From Streptomyces silvae (GTDB taxonomy: Bacteria; Actinomycetota; Actinomycetes; Streptomycetales; Streptomycetaceae), in contig NZ_JAERUC010000122.1 in assembly GCF_016745505.1 (NCBI RefSeq), positions 1 through 33,706 of the forward strand: a stretch of 33,706 bases of DNA, read 5' to 3'. A program made the position numbers and the translations under genes. Positions 15,750 through 22,791 of this stretch are shown in pieces. The notes beneath the pieces were generated by a model, which was not told where the DNA came from, did no database searches, and saw nothing but the letters and a program-made list of their open reading frames with translations. Each line of letters begins with the position of its first letter. The stretch's first letter is position 1.

Positions 15750-17054
15750 TCAGCCCGCTTCGGCGAACGCCGCGTCCATCTTCTTCGCCGCGTCGTCCGA
15801 GGCGGTGGCCACGTCCTTACGGCCGCTGACGATCTCCTGGAACATGTTCGGGAGCACCAGCGAGGCGTCGATCTGTCCCCAGGCAGGGGACGCCGGGACG
15901 AACTTGGCGCCCGCGCCGAGCGTGTCGACGAAGGGGCCGACGAAGGGCTCCTTCTCCGCGGCGGTGTCCAGCACGTCCGTGTACGTCGGCAGGAAGCCCA
16001 TGGCGTCGAACATCTTCGCCTGGGTCTTCTTACCCGTCAGGGACTTCATCAGGTCGACCGCGAGGGTGCGGTGCGAACTGCTCTTGAGCACGCCGATGTT
16101 GTTGCCGCCGGCGAACGCCGGGGCGATCGTGCCCTTCTTCACGCCGGGCAGCGGCACGACGGCGTACTTGCCCTTCACGGCTCCCGCCTCGACCGCGGCG
16201 TGGCTGAAGTCACCGCCGATCGCCATGGCCGCCTTCCCGGACGCGAAGGCGGTGACGGTCGCGTTGCCGCCCATGGCCGCGCACTTGGCCGCGGGGCAGT
16301 TGTCGTCGCCGAAGAGCGAGGTGTAGGCCTCGATGCCCTTGCGGGCCTTCTCGGAGTTGATGGCCGACTGGTAGGTCACCCCGGTCTCGTCGGCCAGCTC
16401 ACCGCCCTGCGCCCAGATGAACGGCATGGCGCCGTAGGTGTACGCGCCGCCGACCGCGAGGCCGTAGAGGCCGGGCTTCTTCGCGTGGATCTTCCTGGCG
16501 GTGGAGATCAGCTCGTCCTGGGACTTCGGGGGCTCGACGCCGAGCTCCTCGAAGACATCGGTGCGGTAGTACAGCGCCCGTACGCCGACGAAGAACGGCG
16601 CCCCGTAGACCTGGCCGCCCACGGTGACGGACTGCTTGGCCGTCGGGTCGGTGTCCTTGGCCTCGTCCCAGGCCGCGAACTCCTTGCTGACGTCGGCGAG
16701 CCCGCCGTCCTTCACGTATCCGGCGGTGTCGGTGTTGCCGTACTCGATGACGTCGGGGGCGCTCTTCGGGTCGTTGAAGGCGGCCTTGATGCGCTGGGCC
16801 CGGGTGTCGACGGGTATGTACTCGACCTCGACCTCGGCCCCCTCGTGGGCCTTCTCGAAGTCGGCGACCGCGGCGTCGACGACCTTCTCCTTGGGCTTGT
16901 TGCCGACCTCCTGGAAGAGCCAGACGCGGAGCGTGCCGGACTTCTTGTCGCCCTCGGCACTCGTGTCGGAGGTCTGCGGGGCGCAGGCGGTGGCGGTGAG
17001 GCCGGCCAGCACAAGTGCCGCGGCGGGAGCGGCGATTCGGGCAGAAAGCTTCAT
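15750..17054 (-). CDS. Sugar-binding lipoprotein of ABC transporter
   Basis: A 434-residue extracytoplasmic solute-binding protein of the CUT1 family. The signal peptide ends in a lipobox with Cys24 (LTATAC), so it is anchored to the membrane outside. The mature part has the expected start (GTLRVWLFQE) and binding-lobe landmarks such as PDVIEYGNTDTAGYVKDGGL, GVRALYYRTDVFEELG and AMAIGGDFSHAA. CPAAKC may form a disulfide. It is the first gene of the operon with two permeases and a GH20 enzyme. AGGGG lies 7 nt upstream of the start codon, and a tandem inverted repeat sits 22-66 nt upstream of the ATG. The likely ligand is a chitin-derived oligosaccharide, but the sequence cannot settle that. 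Confidence 0.93.
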   Translation of the reverse strand: MKLSARIAAPAAALVLAGLTATACAPQTSDTSAEGDKKSGTLRVWLFQEVGNKPKEKVVDAAVADFEKAHEGAEVEVEYIPVDTRAQRIKAAFNDPKSAPDVIEYGNTDTAGYVKDGGLADVSKEFAAWDEAKDTDPTAKQSVTVGGQVYGAPFFVGVRALYYRTDVFEELGVEPPKSQDELISTARKIHAKKPGLYGLAVGGAYTYGAMPFIWAQGGELADETGVTYQSAINSEKARKGIEAYTSLFGDDNCPAAKCAAMGGNATVTAFASGKAAMAIGGDFSHAAVEAGAVKGKYAVVPLPGVKKGTIAPAFAGGNNIGVLKSSSHRTLAVDLMKSLTGKKTQAKMFDAMGFLPTYTDVLDTAAEKEPFVGPFVDTLGAGAKFVPASPAWGQIDASLVLPNMFQEIVSGRKDVATASDDAAKKMDAAFAEAG

Positions 17055-17075
17055 CCGGGACCCCTACCGGTCAAT

Positions 17076-17120
17076 CGTTGCATTCCATGCAACGTGCGTT
17101 TCGTTCTGCACAACTTGCAG
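17076..17120 (-). promoter_or_regulatory. Tandem inverted repeats upstream of the sugar-uptake operon
   Basis: CGTTGCATTCCATGCAACG (17076-17094) is a perfect 8-bp inverted repeat with a 3-bp centre. A second, CTGCA-CAACT-TGCAG, spans 17106-17120. Both contain TGCA-N5-TGCA, with centres 28 bp apart. They lie immediately upstream of the binding-protein gene, where a repressor would block transcription. They do not resemble the DasR site. The regulator is unknown. Confidence 0.5.
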
Positions 17121-17187
17121 GAGACTAAGGGCGCCTCCCCACGCCGACAAGTGGTCTCAACCACTCTGTGACCCCGGGCATGCGAAC

Positions 17188-17229
17188 GGCCCCCGGTGAC
17201 ACGCGTCCGCACGCGTGTCACCGGGGGCC
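17188..17229 (-). terminator. Strong hairpin terminator after the DUF3039-like gene
   Basis: A perfect 19-bp stem (17188-17206 with 17211-17229) with the 4-nt loop CCGC, about 68 nt past the stop of the minus-strand gene at 17297. There is no long U-tract, which is common for Streptomyces terminators. It insulates the sugar-uptake operon. Confidence 0.7.
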
Positions 17230-17296
17230 GGGGTGAGAGGTAAGGGGATAAGAGGGCAGGTGCCCGGAAAGGAAAAAGGATAAGAGGCCGCGCGGG

Positions 17297-17599
17297 CTAC
17301 TTCTTGCCGCTGTTGTCCTTGCCGCCCTTGCCCTTGTCCTTGTCGCCGCCGGCGCCCATGGACTCGTAGATCTCCTTGCACATGGGACAGACCGGGTACT
17401 TCTTCGGGTCGCGGCCCGGGACCCAGACCTTCCCGCACAGTGCCACCACGGGAGTGCCCTCCAGGGCGCTCGCCATGATCTTGTCCTTCTGGACGTAATG
17501 GGCGTAGCGCTCGTGGTCACCGTCGCCGTTCGACACCTGCGGCGTCGGCTCTACGAGGGTCCCCGTACCTGCCCCGCGCTCGGGCTCAAGAGTGCTCAT
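17297..17599 (-). CDS. DUF3039-like small protein with zinc-binding-type motif
   Basis: A 100-residue actinobacterial protein. The conserved core reads HYVQKDKIMASALEGTPVVA, followed by LCGKVWVPGRDP and YPVCPMCKEIY. C-x(n)-CPMC resembles half of a zinc ribbon with a further upstream Cys. The tail is Lys/Gly-rich (KDKGKGGKDNSGKK) and presumably disordered. I recall this core as the DUF3039 family, whose function is not known to me. ATG at 17599 is chosen; an in-frame TTG at 17608 is an alternative, and neither has a strong ribosome site. It follows the YqgE gene by 30 nt on the same strand, and the pair likely shares a transcript ending at the hairpin at 17188-17229. Confidence 0.85.
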   Translation of the reverse strand: MSTLEPERGAGTGTLVEPTPQVSNGDGDHERYAHYVQKDKIMASALEGTPVVALCGKVWVPGRDPKKYPVCPMCKEIYESMGAGGDKDKGKGGKDNSGKK

Positions 17600-17629
17600 A
17601 ACTGCCAAGCGTACTGAAAGCTCCGCGCA

Positions 17630-18235
17630 TCAGTTCAGCGAAGGGTCGTCCGGATACGTCGCGATCATCGCCAGTTCGCTGCGCTGGCGCCGCAGAACCG
17701 CACGCCAGAGGTTCTCCGGGCGTGGCGACGAGACGTCGCCCGGTTCCGACTCGACCACGTACCAGGCGCCGTCGGCCAGCTCCGACTCCAGCTGGCCGGG
17801 CCCCCAGCCCGCGTATCCGGCGAAGATCCGCAGCGAGCCGAGCGCCGCGGCGAGCAGCTCGGGCGGCGCGTCCAGGTCCACCAGACAGATCGCCCCGTGC
17901 ACCCGGCGCCAGCCGATGGGGGCCTCCTCGCCGCCGCCCGTGCGGAGCCGGGAGCCCTGGGAGGTCCCCTCGTCCCCGGGGATCACCGCCACGCCCAGCG
18001 CCGAGTCGAGCGAGACCGGTCCGCCCTGGAAGACGACGTCCGGCTCACCGGTCAGACCGGCCCAGGACGCGAGGATGTCCCCGACGCCGACCGGGGTCGG
18101 GCGGTTGAGGACCACACCGAGCGAGCCCTCCTCGTCGTGGTCGAGGAGCAGCACCACCGCACGGTCGAAATTCGGGTCCGCCAGGGCGGGTGCGGCCACG
18201 AGCAGCCGTCCTGTGAGCGAGGACACCTCCGTCAT
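17630..18235 (-). CDS. YqgE/AlgH family protein (UPF0301)
   Basis: A 201-residue protein of the YqgE/AlgH family, of standard length. Landmarks are SLTGRLLVAAPALADPNFDR at the start, VVLLLDHDEEGSLGVVLNRP, VFQGGPV, and GYAGWGPGQLESELADGAW. The family has been called a transcriptional regulator on weak evidence; there is no DNA-binding motif in the sequence and the biochemical role is unknown. It lies divergent from the MurA-like gene with a 296-nt gap and upstream of the DUF3039-like gene. Confidence 0.92.
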   Translation of the reverse strand: MTEVSSLTGRLLVAAPALADPNFDRAVVLLLDHDEEGSLGVVLNRPTPVGVGDILASWAGLTGEPDVVFQGGPVSLDSALGVAVIPGDEGTSQGSRLRTGGGEEAPIGWRRVHGAICLVDLDAPPELLAAALGSLRIFAGYAGWGPGQLESELADGAWYVVESEPGDVSSPRPENLWRAVLRRQRSELAMIATYPDDPSLN

Positions 18236-18420
18236 GCCACAGATGATCCCGCATCCCGGCCCTCCGTGGGGGCCGAGTGGCCCGCCCGGTCCCGGCCGGC
18301 GCAGCCGCGCAGCTCAGGGCGTACGGGCGTCGCACGGGCGCACGGGGAGCGCCCGGCCGGCGGGCCGCCGGAGGCCCGTACGGACGGTGACCCTCCGCAA
18401 GGCCCGGGGAGCAGAACGTG

Positions 18421-18449
18421 TTGTGGCGGATTCATGACGTTCGTATACC
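18421..18449 (+). promoter_or_regulatory. Candidate promoter for the MurA-like gene
   Basis: TTGTGG (18421-18426) and TATACC (18444-18449) are 17 bp apart, a fair match to a housekeeping sigma promoter. Transcription would begin about 75 nt upstream of the start at 18532. The preceding part of the divergent gap is GC-rich, and I saw nothing else definite in it. Confidence 0.4.
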
Positions 18450-18531
18450 CCCCGGCGCCTTACGGAAGGGGGGCGGGAGCCCATTACCCTTTTGATGGCC
18501 CCCTGCCCGACCACTCCGGAACGCGAGATAC

Positions 18532-19872
18532 ATGACCGGCACAGACGATGTCCTGCTTGTCCACGGCGGCACCCCGCTGGAGGGCGAGATCCGCGTCCGA
18601 GGCGCCAAGAACCTGGTGCCGAAGGCAATGGTCGCCGCGCTGCTCGGCAGCGGGCCCAGCCGGCTCCGCAACGTGCCCGACATCCGCGATGTGCGGGTGG
18701 TCCGGGGGCTGCTGCAGCTGCACGGCGTGACCGTACGCCCCGGCGACGAGCCGGGCGAACTCATCCTCGACCCGTCGCACGTCGAGAGCGCGAACGTCGC
18801 CGACATCGATGCCCACGCGGGCTCGTCGCGCATCCCGATCCTCTTCTGCGGCCCCCTGCTGCACCGTCTGGGCCACGCCTTCATCCCGGGCCTCGGCGGC
18901 TGCGACATCGGCGGCCGGCCGATCGACTTCCACTTCGAGGTGCTCCGCCAGTTCGGCGCGACCATCGAGAAGCGGGCCGACGGCCAGTACCTGGAGGCCC
19001 CGCAGCGGCTGCGCGGCACCAAGATCCGGCTGCCGTACCCCTCGGTGGGCTCCACCGAGCAGGTGCTGCTGACCGCCGTCCTCGCCGAGGGCGTCACCGA
19101 GCTGTCCAACGCGGCCGTCGAGCCGGAGATCGAGGACCTCATCTGCGTACTGCAGAAGATGGGCGCGATCATCTCCATGGACACCGACCGGACCATCCGG
19201 ATCACCGGTGTCGACAAGCTCGACGGTTACACCCACCGGGCGATCCCGGACCGCCTGGAGGCGGCCTCCTGGGCGTCCGCGGCGCTGGCGACCGAGGGCA
19301 ACATCTACGTGCGCGGCGCCCAGCAGCGCTCGATGATGACGTTCCTCAACACCTTCCGCCGTGTCGGGGGTGCCTTCGAGATCGACGACGAGGGCATCCG
19401 CTTCTGGCACCCGGGCGGCGCGCTGAACGCCATCGCGCTGGAGACGGACGTGCACCCCGGCTTCCAGACCGACTGGCAGCAGCCGCTCGTGGTGGCGCTG
19501 ACCCAGGCGGCCGGCCTGTCGATCGTCCACGAGACGGTCTACGAGTCCCGGCTCGGGTTCACCTCGGCGCTCAACCAGATGGGTGCGCACATCCAGCTCT
19601 ACCGTGAGTGCCTCGGGGGCTCCGACTGCCGCTTCGGGCAGCGGAACTTCCTGCACTCGGCGGTCGTGTCCGGGCCCACGAAGCTCCAGGGCGCGGATCT
19701 GGTCATCCCGGACCTGCGCGGCGGGTTCTCGTACCTGATCGCCGCCCTGGCGGCCCAGGGGACGTCCCGGGTGCACGGCATCGACCTGATCAACCGCGGC
19801 TACGAGAACTTCATGGACAAGCTCGAGAAGCTCGGCGCCAAGGTCGAACTGCCGGGCGGTTCACTCGTCTGA
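18532..19872 (+). CDS. murA: UDP-N-acetylglucosamine 1-carboxyvinyltransferase (MurA-like)
   Basis: A 446-residue enolpyruvyl transferase that joins PEP to UDP-GlcNAc in the first committed step of peptidoglycan precursor synthesis in the cytoplasm. It has the family opening RVRGAKNLVPKAMVAALL with the substrate-binding Lys-Asn. The PEP-reactive Cys is C124 in LGGCDIGGRPIDFH (E. coli Cys115), so it should be fosfomycin-sensitive in principle. Later landmarks are TAVLAEGVTELSNAAVEPEI and VIPDLRGGFSYLIAALAA. The length is slightly above the usual ~420. Streptomyces often carry two MurA paralogues; from this window I cannot tell which one is primary. It is monocistronic, with a terminator 73 nt downstream. 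Confidence 0.93.
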   Translation: MTGTDDVLLVHGGTPLEGEIRVRGAKNLVPKAMVAALLGSGPSRLRNVPDIRDVRVVRGLLQLHGVTVRPGDEPGELILDPSHVESANVADIDAHAGSSRIPILFCGPLLHRLGHAFIPGLGGCDIGGRPIDFHFEVLRQFGATIEKRADGQYLEAPQRLRGTKIRLPYPSVGSTEQVLLTAVLAEGVTELSNAAVEPEIEDLICVLQKMGAIISMDTDRTIRITGVDKLDGYTHRAIPDRLEAASWASAALATEGNIYVRGAQQRSMMTFLNTFRRVGGAFEIDDEGIRFWHPGGALNAIALETDVHPGFQTDWQQPLVVALTQAAGLSIVHETVYESRLGFTSALNQMGAHIQLYRECLGGSDCRFGQRNFLHSAVVSGPTKLQGADLVIPDLRGGFSYLIAALAAQGTSRVHGIDLINRGYENFMDKLEKLGAKVELPGGSLV

Positions 19873-19945
19873 CGCTCCACCCGGCGCGCTCCGGCGCGCG
19901 CACAGTGCTGCCGCACACAGCATTGCGCACCCCCGCACCACAGTC

Positions 19946-19980
19946 CGCCGCCCCGGTCCCCGTGAGGGACCGGGGCGGCG
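19946..19980 (+). terminator. Terminator of the MurA-like gene
   Basis: A perfect 15-bp stem (19946-19960 with 19966-19980) and the 5-nt loop CGTGA, followed by TTCGTGTG, starting 73 nt after the stop codon. Confidence 0.65.
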
Positions 19981-20170
19981 TTCGTGTGCGTGGGCCCGTT
20001 TCCCTGCCGTCGGCAGAAGCGCCGCAGAACGCCCGTACAGAGCCGAACGGGGCGGTCGGCCGCCCAGGAGACCGACCAGGGGTGCCGAGGGGCCGCAGAC
20101 CGCCTCACAGCGCCCGCACGGGCGGTGTGCGCGCGGGTGAAGGCCCACGCGGAGGCTTCCGGACATGCCG

Positions 20171-20204
20171 AAGGGCGGCCGCCCCGGTCAGGACGGCCGC
20201 CCTT
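20171..20204 (-). terminator. Terminator of the HU gene
   Basis: AAGGGCGGCCG (20171-20181) pairs perfectly with CGGCCGCCCTT (20194-20204) around a 12-nt loop, starting 18 nt after the HU stop on the minus strand. The symmetrical A and T ends suit termination in either direction. Confidence 0.65.
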
Positions 20205-20222
20205 CTTGATGCCTTTGGGGCC

Positions 20223-20504
20223 TTACTTGCCCTTGGCGGCTTCCTTGAGCTTGGAGCCCGCGGAGACCTTCACGCTGTAGCCGGCCGGGATGTTGATCGG
20301 GTCGCCGGTCTGCGGGTTACGAGCGGTGCGAGCGGCACGGTGGGTGCGCTCGAAGGTCAGGAAGCCGGGGATGGTGACCTTCTCGTCGCCCTTGGCGACG
20401 ATCTCGCCGACGGTCTCGGCGAGGGCGGCCAGAACGGCGTCGGCGTCCTTGCGGGTCACCTCGGCACGGTCGGCCAGGGCGGCCACCAGCTCACTGCGGT
20501 TCAT
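20223..20504 (-). CDS. hupA: DNA-binding protein HU
   Basis: A 93-residue histone-like HU protein that bends and compacts DNA as a dimer. The start MNRSELVAALADRA, the central DAVLAALAETVGEIVAKGDEKV and the arm motif with RTARNPQTGDPINIPAGYSV are typical. There is no Lys/Ala-rich C-terminal tail, so this is the short, vegetative type of Streptomyces HU (HupA) rather than the long sporulation-linked HupS. GGGAG lies 7 nt before the ATG. It is monocistronic, with a terminator just downstream and a perfect palindrome 84-101 nt upstream of the start. Confidence 0.95.
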   Translation of the reverse strand: MNRSELVAALADRAEVTRKDADAVLAALAETVGEIVAKGDEKVTIPGFLTFERTHRAARTARNPQTGDPINIPAGYSVKVSAGSKLKEAAKGK

Positions 20505-20587
20505 GTTTGTACTCCCGTGTTCTTCTTGCCTGTGAGGCGTGAGATCGAAGCCGATGCTGCCAGGGCCCTCTGACAGTCCCCGGACCC

Positions 20588-20605
20588 GGGTCTGATGTCA
20601 GACCC
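20588..20605. promoter_or_regulatory. 18-bp perfect palindrome upstream of HU
   Basis: GGGTCTGATGTCAGACCC has 8-bp arms around a 2-bp centre, 84-101 nt before the HU start codon. It could be an operator, or a 5'-UTR hairpin if transcription starts further upstream. No matching regulator is known to me. Confidence 0.4.
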
Positions 20606-20840
20606 TCGCGCCCGAATACGCATCCTGCCCCCACCTGCGGCGCTAACGCCAATCCGGAACCCCTCGACGTCACACGAAAAGCACCACCGAATGCCTGTGA
20701 TGACGTTCCGTCGACTTGTTGGAGCGGTCCGCAGCGGATGCCGGGCCTGTGGGGCTCGCTGCCCGCCCACCCTAAAGGGGCGTTTGGGACGCCGCGACCC
20801 GCGACGCGCCGGACGGGGCCGCCGGACGTGAGCTACGGCA

Positions 20841-20876
20841 CCGTCCGCGGGGGCCGTGGCCGACCCCCGCGGACGG
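20841..20876 (-). terminator. Terminator of the malic enzyme gene
   Basis: CCGTCCGCGGGGG (20841-20853) pairs perfectly over 13 bp with CCCCCGCGGACGG (20864-20876), with a 10-nt loop, starting 30 nt past the malic enzyme stop on the minus strand. Confidence 0.65.
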
Positions 20877-20906
20877 CGTGTGGCAGGGCCGTGCGGTCGT
20901 ACGGTC

Positions 20907-22340
20907 CTACGCGGGGTCGGACGCCGCCTCGGCGACTCCGGCCGCCTTCGCGGCCTCCCGGACGGCACCGGCGACGGCGCCCGCGACCTTGTCGTTGAAG
21001 ACCGAGGGGATGATGTAGTTCGCGTTCACCTCGTCCTCCGCGACGACGTCGGCGAGGGCGCGCGCGGCGGCGAGCATCATCTCCGTGTTGACGGTGCGGG
21101 ACTGAGCGTCCAGCAGACCGCGGAAGACACCCGGGAAGACCAGCACGTTGTTGATCTGGTTCGGGAAGTCGGAGCGCCCGGTGGCGACGACGGCCGCCGT
21201 CTCGCGCGCGACCGCCGGGTCCACCTCGGGGTCCGGGTTCGCGAGCGCGAACACGATCGCGCCCTCCGCCATGGCCGCGACGTCCGCGCCGTCCAGGACG
21301 TTCGGGGCGGAGACGCCGATGAAGACGTCGGAGCCGGCGACGGCCTGCTTGAGGGTGCCCGTGACGCCCTCGGGGTTGGTGTTGTCGGCGATCCAGCGCA
21401 GCGGCGAGTCGGGCGTGGCGTCCACCAGGTCCTCGCGGCCCGCGTGCACCACACCGTGGATGTCGGCGACGACCGTGTGCTTGACGCCGGCCGCGATGAG
21501 CAGCTTCAGGATGGCCGTACCGGCGGCGCCGGCGCCGGACATGACGACCCGTACGTCACCGATGGCCTTGCCGACCACGCGGAGCGCGTTGGTCAGCGCG
21601 GCCAGGACGACGATCGCGGTGCCGTGCTGGTCGTCGTGGAAGACCGGGATGTCCAGGGCCTCACGCAGCCGCGCCTCGATCTCGAAGCAGCGGGGGGCGG
21701 AGATGTCCTCCAGGTTGATGCCCGCGAAGCCGGGGGCGATCGCCTTGACGATCTCGACGATCGCGTCGGTGTCCTGGGTGTCCAGGCAGATCGGCCAGGC
21801 GTCGATGCCCGCGAACCGCTTGAAGAGGGCCGCCTTGCCCTCCATCACGGGGAGGGACGCCATCGGGCCGATGTTGCCGAGGCCGAGCACCGCCGAGCCG
21901 TCCGTGACCACCGCGACGGAGTTCCGCTTGATGGTCAGGCGGCGGGCGTCCTCGGGGTTCTCGGCGATCGCCATGCAGACCCGCGCCACACCCGGGGTGT
22001 AGATCATCGAGAGGTCGTCACGGTTGCGGATGGGGTGCTTGGACGCCATCTCGATCTTGCCGCCGAGGTGCATCAGGAACGTACGGTCGGAGACCTTGCC
22101 GAGGATGACGCCCTCGATGTCGCGCAGACCTTCGACGATCTCGTCCGCGTGCGAGGTGGAGGAGGCCGCGATCGTGACGTCGATCCGCAGCTTCTCGTGG
22201 CCGGAAGCGGTCACGTCGAGGCCGGTGACCGAGCCACCGGAGGACTCCACGGCCGTGGTGAGCTGGGAGACCGCTGTGCCGCTCGCGGGCACCTCCAGCC
22301 TGACCGTCATCGAGTACGAGACGCTGGGCGCCGTTGCCAT
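20907..22340 (-). CDS. NAD(P)-dependent malic enzyme with N-terminal ACT domain
   Basis: A 477-residue malic enzyme that oxidatively decarboxylates malate to pyruvate, feeding acetyl-CoA and reducing power. Residues ~5-88 form an ACT-type regulatory domain (SYSMTVRLEVPASGTAVSQL and on). The malic N domain starts at IYTPGVAR (~113-120). The metal and catalytic region includes NLEDISAPRCFE and VFHDDQHGTAIV. The Rossmann motif is MSGAGAAGTAILKLL. The ATG at 22340 has AAGGA 7 nt upstream; a longer open frame to 22421 lacks family sequence. The fused ACT domain suggests allosteric control by a small ligand. Cofactor choice (NAD or NADP) cannot be read off with certainty. The gene has its own candidate promoter and terminator. 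Confidence 0.93.
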   Translation of the reverse strand: MATAPSVSYSMTVRLEVPASGTAVSQLTTAVESSGGSVTGLDVTASGHEKLRIDVTIAASSTSHADEIVEGLRDIEGVILGKVSDRTFLMHLGGKIEMASKHPIRNRDDLSMIYTPGVARVCMAIAENPEDARRLTIKRNSVAVVTDGSAVLGLGNIGPMASLPVMEGKAALFKRFAGIDAWPICLDTQDTDAIVEIVKAIAPGFAGINLEDISAPRCFEIEARLREALDIPVFHDDQHGTAIVVLAALTNALRVVGKAIGDVRVVMSGAGAAGTAILKLLIAAGVKHTVVADIHGVVHAGREDLVDATPDSPLRWIADNTNPEGVTGTLKQAVAGSDVFIGVSAPNVLDGADVAAMAEGAIVFALANPDPEVDPAVARETAAVVATGRSDFPNQINNVLVFPGVFRGLLDAQSRTVNTEMMLAAARALADVVAEDEVNANYIIPSVFNDKVAGAVAGAVREAAKAAGVAEAASDPA

Positions 22341-22421
22341 GGCCGAGTCCTTCGCTTTCCTGAGCTTCGTTGCCGCACGCAGATGGGGTTCAGTCCCGTA
22401 CGTGCGTTCCGATCGTCGCAC

Positions 22422-22435
22422 CTACCGGCCGGTAG
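22422..22435. promoter_or_regulatory. Perfect palindrome in malic enzyme leader
   Basis: CTACCGGCCGGTAG is a perfect 14-bp palindrome 82-95 nt upstream of the malic enzyme start. Imperfect ACCT/AGGT flanks extend the symmetry. It lies downstream of the candidate promoter, where a repressor or attenuator could act. Confidence 0.4.
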
Positions 22436-22471
22436 CAGGTAATGACTGCCACCTTTCGGAAACTTTTTTCC

Positions 22472-22500
22472 ACCATACGAGAAGTGACGGTTCTGCGTAA
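22472..22500 (-). promoter_or_regulatory. Candidate promoter for malic enzyme
   Basis: Read on the minus strand, TTACGC (22500-22495) and TATGGT (22477-22472) are 17 bp apart in a locally AT-richer stretch. The implied start is about 125 nt before the ATG at 22340. The -35 match is weak. Confidence 0.35.
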
Positions 22501-22581
22501 CCCCCGGCTTCCCGTCGGCCCCGGTGGCCCCAGGAGCCCTGGGGGCCCGATGAGCCGGACCGGGGAGACCCGGAAACACAA

Positions 22582-22617
22582 ACAGACCCGCGCCACCGTC
22601 AGGTGACGCGGGTCTGT
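22582..22617 (-). terminator. Rho-independent terminator of the helicase gene
   Basis: A 16-bp stem with one mismatch (22582-22597 with 22602-22617) and the loop GTCA. On the minus strand it is followed by TTTGTGTTT, one of the few U-rich tails in this window. It is about 175 nt past the helicase stop. Confidence 0.7.
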
Positions 22618-22791
22618 CTTCTTGCTGTCAGGTGACACCGGCCCGCCATGCTCGCCTCGCGGCAAGTGGTCGCTCGAAGCGACGAAGGTTGGGCCCGGGG
22701 GCTTGGATCGAGCCGGTGCCAACACCAGGCTAACAAAGACCCCGGAAAAGTGATTCCCGTGCGCCGGGTTGACTCCGAAAAGCCCGGCGCC

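Larger units (their letters stand above)
19873..20222. other. Intergenic region between convergent MurA-like and HU genes
   Basis: A 350-nt gap with a strong hairpin for each flanking gene (19946-19980 and 20171-20204). The 190 nt between the hairpins are GC-rich, with no convincing gene, promoter or RNA. Confidence 0.6.
20505..20906. other. Intergenic region upstream of HU
   Basis: A 402-nt gap. It should hold the HU promoter on the minus strand. A weak TTGGCG...CAGGAT pair near 20630-20655 is possible but not persuasive. It contains the palindrome at 20588-20605 and, at the far end, the terminator of the malic enzyme gene (20841-20876). No gene was recognised. Confidence 0.5.
22341..22791. 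other. Intergenic region between malic enzyme and helicase genes
   Basis: A 451-nt gap on the minus-strand side of both genes. It contains a 14-bp palindrome (22422-22435), a candidate promoter (22472-22500), a second GC-rich hairpin near 22523-22550 and a strong terminator for the helicase (22582-22617). I found no gene; open frames here are shadows. Confidence 0.55.

Noticed and set aside
17055..17187. DasR-type operator before the sugar-uptake operon
   Set aside because: No ACTGGTCTAGACCA-like element; the repeats present have a TGCA core instead.
20856..22442. 528-codon plus-strand open frame opposite the malic enzyme
   Set aside because: It is antisense to an unmistakable enzyme gene, with Asp/Val/Arg-rich composition typical of a complementary-frame shadow.
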